A stretch of DNA of 38,625 nt from Nitrospirota bacterium (lineage in GTDB: Bacteria; Nitrospirota; Thermodesulfovibrionia; Thermodesulfovibrionales; UBA6898), in contig JAKAHR010000032.1 in NCBI GenBank assembly GCA_021825365.1, positions 1 through 38,625 on the forward strand. The letters run 5' to 3'. Below are positions 34,183-38,625 of this stretch, one piece after another. Under the pieces are notes generated by a model. The model worked only from the letters and a program-made list of their open reading frames with translations, was not told where the DNA came from and did no database searches. The position numbers and the translations under genes were made by a program. The stretch's first letter is position 1. Every line of letters starts with the position of its first letter.

Positions 34183-35041
34183 GATTCGCTTTGTTCTTGT
34201 CATTTATGATGCCGCTTATTGTTGAGTAGTGTAGCCCGAGATAATCGGCAACCTCTCTCTGGCTGTATCCATGCTTCTCTATCGCCGCCCGTATCTGCCT
34301 GTCTCTTGCATGCCGCCTGTCTCTGGCTCTCTCTGTACATATGTCCGTCAGTTTCGGCCTGTTTGCATATCTTTGGCTCTTCGGAATCTCGCGTATATCC
34401 CGCTGACCCTTTATATAGCTACTCAAGGTTTCAACGAAGGTATCCGCCCCTAAGATGCTCCCACCCTTAATCTCCGTCCATATGGTGGCTTTTCCTATCC
34501 CGGCTTTCACAAATTCCCGGTATCTCCCCTCTGCCTCTCCCTTCCTGGCGCTGAATTGACCCAATACCCAGTCCGGCGTCAAACACGGATGCGGTTTCTC
34601 TACGCCCGCTGTCCCCCTGTAGCTGCTCCACTTCCATCCCCCCGGTTTCTCCACCGCTTTTGCCCGCACCGGATTTAATACCACGTATCTGCAGACCTCA
34701 AGCAGATGGCTTTCCCTTTCAATCAGTATGGCCTTATATCTGCCCTGAAAGATATGGCCGACCCGGTGATGTCTTCTGTTATATGCCTGCGTATAGATAC
34801 CGTTTAGCTGTCGCATGCCCTTCGACAGGTTTCCATCAGGTGTCTCTATGATCAGATGATAATGATTGTTCATCAGGCAGTGGGCATGGCATAGCCAGTT
34901 GAAGCGTCCATTGGTCTTCGAGAGGATATCAAGGAAGGCCTGTCTGTCTTCGTCGTCCTTGAATATGGATTTTCGCGCATTGCCCCGCGAGGTTATGTGA
35001 TAGAGGGCTCCGTCGTATTCTATCCGCAGCGGCCGCGCCAT
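34166..35041 (-). CDS. REP-associated tyrosine transposase (Y1_Tnp, RAYT)
   Basis: This 291-residue single-strand DNA transposase belongs to the HUH superfamily related to IS200/IS605 TnpA. The N-terminal catalytic domain shows RPLRIEYDGALYHITSRGNA, the HUH motif H60-Y-H62 in MNNHYHLIIETPDGNLS, GHIFQGRYKAILIE, and the nucleophile Tyr119 in CRYVVLNPVRAKAV. Members mobilise or process palindromic REP sequences, which fits the flanking palindromes. A C-terminal extension (about 230-285) contains a helix-turn-helix (YSQREVADYLGLHYSTISGI) common in the larger RAYTs. The ATG at 35041 has a GAAGG upstream. No frameshift is seen, so it may be active. Confidence 0.9.
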   Translation of the reverse strand: MARPLRIEYDGALYHITSRGNARKSIFKDDEDRQAFLDILSKTNGRFNWLCHAHCLMNNHYHLIIETPDGNLSKGMRQLNGIYTQAYNRRHHRVGHIFQGRYKAILIERESHLLEVCRYVVLNPVRAKAVEKPGGWKWSSYRGTAGVEKPHPCLTPDWVLGQFSARKGEAEGRYREFVKAGIGKATIWTEIKGGSILGADTFVETLSSYIKGQRDIREIPKSQRYANRPKLTDICTERARDRRHARDRQIRAAIEKHGYSQREVADYLGLHYSTISGIINDKNKANPRSKT

Positions 35042-35073
35042 GCCTTCACTATAGCAACTTCTTCTTGACTATT

Positions 35074-35096
35074 CAAGATCAAAGACCTGACCCCAC
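35074..35096 (+). repeat. Right copy of perfect 23-bp inverted repeat
   Basis: This lies 33 nt upstream of the transposase start (minus strand) and is the exact reverse complement of 34160-34182. Confidence 0.9.
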
Positions 35097-35133
35097 CATT
35101 TTCTTTGTATAAAAAAAGGGGACTGTCCCCTTT

Positions 35134-35607
35134 ATTCAGTCCAAGTGGAATTCAAAATGGGCCGGGCAGCCTTAGATTATAAGAGGAAAACAAGGGGATC
35201 AGGAGGAAACAAGGGGGTTAGCTGGCGCAAGGGCCTATATGGATAAGGGAGTCTTCGCCTCCCTTATAACCCTCCGCGCAAGGCATGCATTCCTCCCCGT
35301 GACAAGCCACGGGGTATCCTGCAAAGATATTCATGAATACCTCAGGTGCGGCGAAGAGAGGGTAGCTGATGACATGAAACGCAAAAAGACTCTTTTTACG
35401 AACGTATTACTGCGGGCTCTTGACAGGGTGGCCTTTAATGGGTGACCCCCTTTTCCCTATTTGTATTGCAGCCTGAGCGGCCGAGCCATTCCCCTCATCC
35501 TATCTCTCAGCAAGCCGATATGAACTATCCTGATGTCCAATGTCAAGGGCTGACCCCTTTGTCTGCTCACTAGTGCGTACCACTTGCTGGATAGATTAGG
35601 CTTGCAG
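35134..35607. other. Repeat-containing gap without a convincing gene
   Basis: The stretch includes a perfect hairpin CCCCGTG-acaagc-CACGGGG at 35295-35314. Scattered fragments such as caagggctgacccc near 35543-35556 resemble the inverted-repeat core of the RAYT element. A 68-codon frame at 35239-35445 runs through the hairpin, lacks a ribosome site and looks non-coding. Confidence 0.4.
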
Positions 35608-35907
35608 TCAATGAACCCTCTTGTAAATGTGACATAGCCACGGGAGCCCCCTCATCACGAACAGAATGACAATTGACCACGCTAATGCCGAACCCACCCC
35701 GATAATGAGAAAATTGCCGACATCCCCAAAGCCACTACCAAAGAGGAGAGAACCGTTGAGTAGAATATAGAGACCAACACCGGGGTAAAGAAAGAACGAA
35801 ATACTCTGTTGGAAAAGGCTTCCGCTCTTGGGAGGCATCATGGCGTATACAAGCACGGCGGTGATCGTGCAGCAAACAGCTGCTACAACCCAAGTGCGCA
35901 GATTCAA
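35608..35907 (-). CDS. Small inner-membrane protein, about 99 residues
   Basis: This protein has three likely membrane helices (VVAAVCCTITAVLVYAMM, ISFFLYPGVGLYILLNGSLLF in two parts, FLIIGVGSALAWSIVILFVM) and a short basic end (HIYKRVH). The start is a TTG at 35907 with AAGGAGG about ten nt upstream; no ATG or GTG fits better before the first helix. I do not recognise a family. It lies between the RAYT and IS110 elements and could be accessory cargo. Confidence 0.6.
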   Translation of the reverse strand: MNLRTWVVAAVCCTITAVLVYAMMPPKSGSLFQQSISFFLYPGVGLYILLNGSLLFGSGFGDVGNFLIIGVGSALAWSIVILFVMRGLPWLCHIYKRVH

Positions 35908-36010
35908 ACTGGAGTTCCCTCCTTTTTATTTATTGCTGCTATAACGCGCAAGGTAAGCGGTATGGCAAAGCCGTGTCCGTCTTGAGCGATTTGATACTCA
36001 TTAAGGCCCC

Positions 36011-36045
36011 CCCTGAATCATACCCGAAACAGGTATGATTCAGGG
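36011..36045 (+). repeat. Perfect 14-bp stem hairpin just upstream of the IS110 transposase
   Basis: CCCTGAATCATACC and GGTATGATTCAGGG pair perfectly around a 7-nt loop, 30 nt before the transposase ATG. It may be part of a structured RNA, an attenuator or a recombination-end feature. Confidence 0.8.
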
Positions 36046-36074
36046 ACCCAAATCCATTCCCAAAGGAGGCCTTG

Positions 36075-37121
36075 ATGAGATTTTACACCAAGCAGCACAA
36101 ATTTTACTGCGGCATCGATCTGCACGCCAGGACCATGTACCTCTGCATCATGGATCAGGAGGGAAAGATTCTGCTGCACCGGGATATCAAAACCAATCCC
36201 GATATCTTTCTGAAGACCATTGCTCCATACCGTGAGGACATTGCAGTAGCCGTAGAATGCATCTTCACCTGGTACTGGATCGCCGATCTGTGCACTGAGG
36301 AAGGCATTCCCTTTGTCCTGGGACATGCCTTATACATGAAAGCCATCCACGGAGGAAAGGCCAAAAACGACAAGGTGGATGCCTATAAAATAGCAGCTCT
36401 GCTCCGAGGAGGCATGATGCCGATGGCCTATGTCTATCCCTCCGAGATGCGCTCTACCAGGGATCTCCTAAGACGTCGCACCCACCTTGCGCGAAAGAGG
36501 GCCGAGCTCATTGCTCATATCCAGAACACTAATCATCAATATAATTTTGATGATATGGGCCGAATTTCAAGGAAGTGCGACAGAGATAAAATAGGACCTG
36601 CCGACCGTTTCACTGATCGTAGCGTAAAGAAAAGCATAGAGCTCGATGTTGCCCTCATTGAGTATTACGACAAGCTGCTTACCGACCTCGAACATGAAAT
36701 CTCTCGCATAGCAAAGGGGCATGATGCCGATTCCTATTTCCGCCTCCGCTCGATTCCCGGCATCGGAAGGATTCTCGGCCTAACCATTCTCTATGAGATC
36801 CATGACATCAAACGGTTCCCCCGAGTCCAGGATTTCGTGTCCTATTGCCGGCTCGTTAAATGCGCCAAAGAATCGGCAGGCAAGATCATCGGCTCTTCAG
36901 GCAAGAAGATCGGAAATGCTCACCTTAAATGGGCCTTCTCCGAGGCTGCCGCTCTTCTTCTGAGATGTAGCGCCGATGCCAAGGCATACAGGCTCAAACT
37001 TGCAAGGAAACACGGAAAAGCCAAATCTATGACCATCCTTGCACATAAGCTTGCGAGATCGGTTTATTACATTCTTACTCGAAAGGAGGTGTTCAACCCG
37101 AATACCTTTTTTATGCGTTAA
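36075..37121 (+). CDS. IS110-family transposase
   Basis: This 348-residue DEDD recombinase has two Pfam-type domains. The N-terminal RuvC-like DEDD_Tnp_IS110 carries D15 (CGIDLHART), E61 (AVAVECIFTW), D99 and D102 (KNDKVDAYKIAALL), a spacing that matches IS621. The C-terminal Transposase_20/IS116 domain has LRSIPGIGRILGLTILYEI, VSYCRLVKCAKESAGKIIG, candidate catalytic Ser274/275, and NAHLKWAFSEAA. Such enzymes use a bridge RNA encoded in the element to choose target sites. The ATG at 36075 has AAGGAGG six nt upstream. The gene is intact. Confidence 0.93.
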   Translation: MRFYTKQHKFYCGIDLHARTMYLCIMDQEGKILLHRDIKTNPDIFLKTIAPYREDIAVAVECIFTWYWIADLCTEEGIPFVLGHALYMKAIHGGKAKNDKVDAYKIAALLRGGMMPMAYVYPSEMRSTRDLLRRRTHLARKRAELIAHIQNTNHQYNFDDMGRISRKCDRDKIGPADRFTDRSVKKSIELDVALIEYYDKLLTDLEHEISRIAKGHDADSYFRLRSIPGIGRILGLTILYEIHDIKRFPRVQDFVSYCRLVKCAKESAGKIIGSSGKKIGNAHLKWAFSEAAALLLRCSADAKAYRLKLARKHGKAKSMTILAHKLARSVYYILTRKEVFNPNTFFMR

Positions 37122-37274
37122 GCTTCCGGGCGAGCCTGTGCGTCTAACTGGTTCCATGTGGGTGAAGTCCGATGAGATGCCCTTTCTATACATGATATGT
37201 ATGGGCCAAGACCCATGGTGGCATCATGGAATGATATGCCCGGAACCTTCGGCGATTGATTAGGACGCCCGGAA
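37122..37274 (+). ncRNA. Candidate structured RNA (bridge-RNA-like) after the IS110 transposase
   Basis: Directly after the stop codon there are nested complementary segments. TTCCGGGC (37124-37131) pairs with GCCCGGAA (37238-37245). TTCCATG (37152-37158) pairs with CATGGAA (37225-37231). GATGCC (37176-37181) pairs with GGCATC (37220-37225). Inner hairpins are ATACAT-GAT-ATGTAT (37188-37202) or ATGGG-CCAAGA-CCCAT (37201-37216). A second GCCCGGAA (37267-37274) could replace the first partner. This is much more organised than random DNA. IS1111-type members of IS110 are known to carry their bridge RNA 3' of the transposase. Expression and loop specificity cannot be judged here. Confidence 0.5.
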
Positions 37275-37634
37275 AATAAAATGCAAGGTTGCATAAGGTT
37301 CTGCCCCTTACCCGATCCTGATACTAACTGGAAAAGGCCCGCGCCAAAACCAGACCTTTGAATAGGACGGCATAAGGGTTCTGAATTGTTTCCAGGCCGC
37401 AGGGAATAAGACCGACTGGTCTCCCTGCTGTCGTCATCCCGGGCCGACCCAGGATGGCTATTGAGCCTCGATAAGTGTTTGGTGCAGATCTGAGATCTGA
37501 CGCCGCGATTGAAACCAAGTCGGAACCGAATGGCAATCTGATTATTTGGGGAAATCTTTTATTCTGATTTCCGATTGGGACCGCTTGTCCCTTGACTTAG
37601 CGGGGCCTTATAAGTGTTATCTGTTCTCCCTTTT
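37275..37634. other. 3' non-coding part of the IS110 region and junction
   Basis: It contains a perfect ATGCAA-gg-TTGCAT hairpin (37281-37294), a gggccgaccc repeat word (37440-37449), and the proposed right subterminal repeat at 37602-37610. A 70-codon minus-strand frame at 37324-37536 has no ribosome site and is not called. Confidence 0.35.
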
Positions 37635-38549
37635 TCACTGAAAATAATAGACTTTCAGATTTCTTTTTGGGATAAAGTTCTTAATATGAGTTTCATATTG
37701 GGTTTCACTGGTTTTTGTTAATTTGTGATCAAAACAGAGTCCGAGTTTTGCTTTCTCGTTCTTCTCGATCTTCAAGTGAAAGTCCTTAATCGGTGTGCGC
37801 CAATTCTTTGCCGTGTTCAAGATATAGCCAACAATGCTTACTGATATCGGCCTTATATTTGTCAGTGTCTGTTTCATCCATCTATTAGTTTCATCAGAGA
37901 TGCAAGCATCCTTATACAAATATGATGACTTGTCGTCAATATAAGGACTATCGACCATTGTATAGCCCCACCAGGGCGTATAGGTATGTCTTATCGCTGT
38001 CGTTTTCTTTGCTGGGAAAGTTTGAGTCCAGTGATATCTTTTAGAAACCGTCCAGAGAGGATAGCCATCCTCGTTCACAAGACCAGCTTTTTTGAGAGCT
38101 TTTTGGCCTTTGTCCGCTAAATTGAAATAAAACTCCTTATAGAGAGGGTGACTATACCCGCCAAAATCATAAATCGATATTCCCATATGTTTAAGCACTG
38201 CTGATTGATCTTTGCCGTTAAGTAAAGCACGGACTTCAGAACTATACTTTATTTTGTTGCCATTTACTTCGACCACAAAATCGTCGAAAGGTAGTCCTCT
38301 TTGAGCATCTTCCGCAGTGTATTCAGGTACAGGAAATGCCACTTCAATGGAAATGTCCTTATCTGAGTGATTCTTGAATACATAAGAAACTTCGACCTTC
38401 TTTAGGCTGATAAAAAGGTCTTCATTTTCAATAGAAATGTTTTTCTCTTTTTTGAATTGAATGCCTGATGCTGATATCTCGGCTGCTGAGTCGTTTGCGA
38501 TGTTGTCCCGTTCTTCCGTTGAAGTAAGAAGGCCCCCTGCTGCATGATT
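37635..38549 (-). pseudogene. DUF4424 protein gene lacking its signal peptide and start
   Basis: The frame is open from 38549 to a stop at 37635 (304 codons). From 38498 it reads ANDSAAEISASGIQF, ENEDLFISLKKVEVSYVFKN and VAFPVPEYTAEDAQRGLPF. This is the mature N-terminus and conserved body of periplasmic DUF4424 proteins, ending KNLKVYYFQ-like at a natural C-terminus (LKVYYFQ). In normal members a signal peptide directly precedes the NDSAAE segment. Here the upstream residues (NHAAGGLLTSTEERDNI) are not hydrophobic and run into a TAG. No ATG, GTG or TTG occurs in frame until GTG at 38342, well inside the domain. The gene therefore seems cut by the mobile-element end at its 5' side and is unlikely to be exported. 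Confidence 0.75.
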
Positions 38550-38624
38550 CTAAGCGGCGGCCTCCTTTCCGTCAAGAGATTTCCTCTGCAAGACAGCGAC
38601 CAGTCTCGGCAGCTCCTTGTATCC
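38550..38624 (-). CDS. C-terminal end of an unidentified, probably mobile-element, protein
   Basis: The last 24 residues of a frame entering from beyond the window read YKELPRLVAVLQRKSLDGKE followed by AAA and TAG. It is in the same frame as, and directly upstream of, the beheaded DUF4424 gene. About 50 bp later the DUF4424 homology begins abruptly. A transposase C-terminus plus terminal repeat would explain this, but I cannot name the family from so little. Confidence 0.4.
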   Translation of the reverse strand, partial: GYKELPRLVAVLQRKSLDGKEAAA

Positions 38625-38625
38625 C

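Larger units (their letters stand above)
34106..35133 (-). mobile_element. REP-associated (RAYT/Y1) transposase element with palindromic ends
   Basis: The transposase gene is enclosed by a perfect 23-bp inverted repeat (34160-34182 and 35074-35096, beginning GTGGGGTCAGG). Outside that lie two imperfect palindromes of the form aaaGGGGACa...tGTCCCCttt (34106-34129 and 35115-35133). The arrangement is symmetrical, so the whole block looks like one unit. The transposase's last codons lie inside the left repeat. Confidence 0.7.
36002..37610 (+). mobile_element. IS110-family insertion sequence (ends tentative)
   Basis: The transposase gene is flanked by TAAGGCCCC (36002-36010) and GGGGCCTTA (37602-37610), a perfect 9-bp inverted repeat that could be the subterminal repeats of an IS1111-type member. 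The resulting length of about 1.6 kb is slightly long for the family because of nearly 490 bp of 3' non-coding DNA. A 9-bp match could arise by chance, so the true ends may differ. Confidence 0.5.

Noticed and set aside
35239..35445. 68-codon plus-strand frame
   Set aside because: It runs through a perfect CCCCGTG/CACGGGG hairpin repeat, has no ribosome site, and its translation looks like read-through of a repeat.
37324..37536. 70-codon minus-strand frame in the IS110 3' region
   Set aside because: No ribosome site and no coherent protein features. It overlaps repeat-like DNA.
1..38625. CRISPR arrays, tRNA or rRNA genes
   Set aside because: I looked through the gaps for regularly spaced repeats and for tRNA or rRNA core sequences and saw none. 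A covariance-model scan was not possible.

Overview
The window is GC-rich chromosomal DNA from an uncultured-looking, diderm (Gram-negative-type) bacterium. The conserved run pheA-hisC-aroF-tyrA-aroA-cmk-ispH-rpsA-sppA-IHF/HU, signal peptides, a lipoprotein, bactofilin and a sigma-54 type promoter are compatible with Nitrospirota (Thermodesulfovibrionia-like) or a deltaproteobacterial-type lineage. This is inference from gene order and style; no rRNA gene is present to settle it.

Layout. (1) 1-3195 is an AT-richer, insertion-scarred end. The tail of an IS3-family transposase abuts and truncates a large secreted transglutaminase-like protein gene. That gene has its own promoter and a convincing c-di-GMP-I (GEMM-I) riboswitch. 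An IS orfA remnant and a 46-residue membrane protein lie upstream. (2) 3195-5330 is a leftward cytoskeletal module: a bactofilin with a sigma-28-like promoter, then a two-gene operon with a near-consensus sigma-54 promoter. The operon encodes a 104-residue unknown protein and an actin-like ATPase whose phosphate-1 motif sits at the extreme C-terminus. This looks like a circularly permuted actin and is the most unusual gene here. (3) 5373-15238 is a tightly coupled rightward operon for aromatic amino acid synthesis, CMP kinase, isoprenoid synthesis, ribosomal protein S1, SppA protease and an IHF/HU protein. It has a promoter at the front and a terminator at the end. (4) 15243-20992 holds single genes: a probably leaderless response regulator with a zinc-ribbon tail, a B12-binding radical SAM protein, a periplasmic helical protein, a purine permease and an aldo/keto reductase. 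(5) 21070-30146 has a tiny charged protein and an 8.7-kb cyclic beta-1,2-glucan synthase gene carrying an in-frame repeat-like insertion. (6) 30508-38625 is an accessory region. It holds a lysine-rich histone-like protein, a GIY-YIG protein, small membrane proteins, an orphan 701-residue lipoprotein, a REP-associated (RAYT) element bounded by a perfect 23-bp inverted repeat, an IS110-family element with a strongly structured 3' region (candidate bridge RNA), and a DUF4424 gene that has lost its signal peptide at a mobile-element junction.

How the parts fit. The central operon couples shikimate/aromatic synthesis to core nucleotide, isoprenoid and translation functions. The left end suggests surface or cell-shape functions under c-di-GMP and alternative sigma factors, and the glucan synthase adds an envelope polysaccharide. 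The two ends have been repeatedly hit by mobile elements, which broke at least two exported-protein genes.
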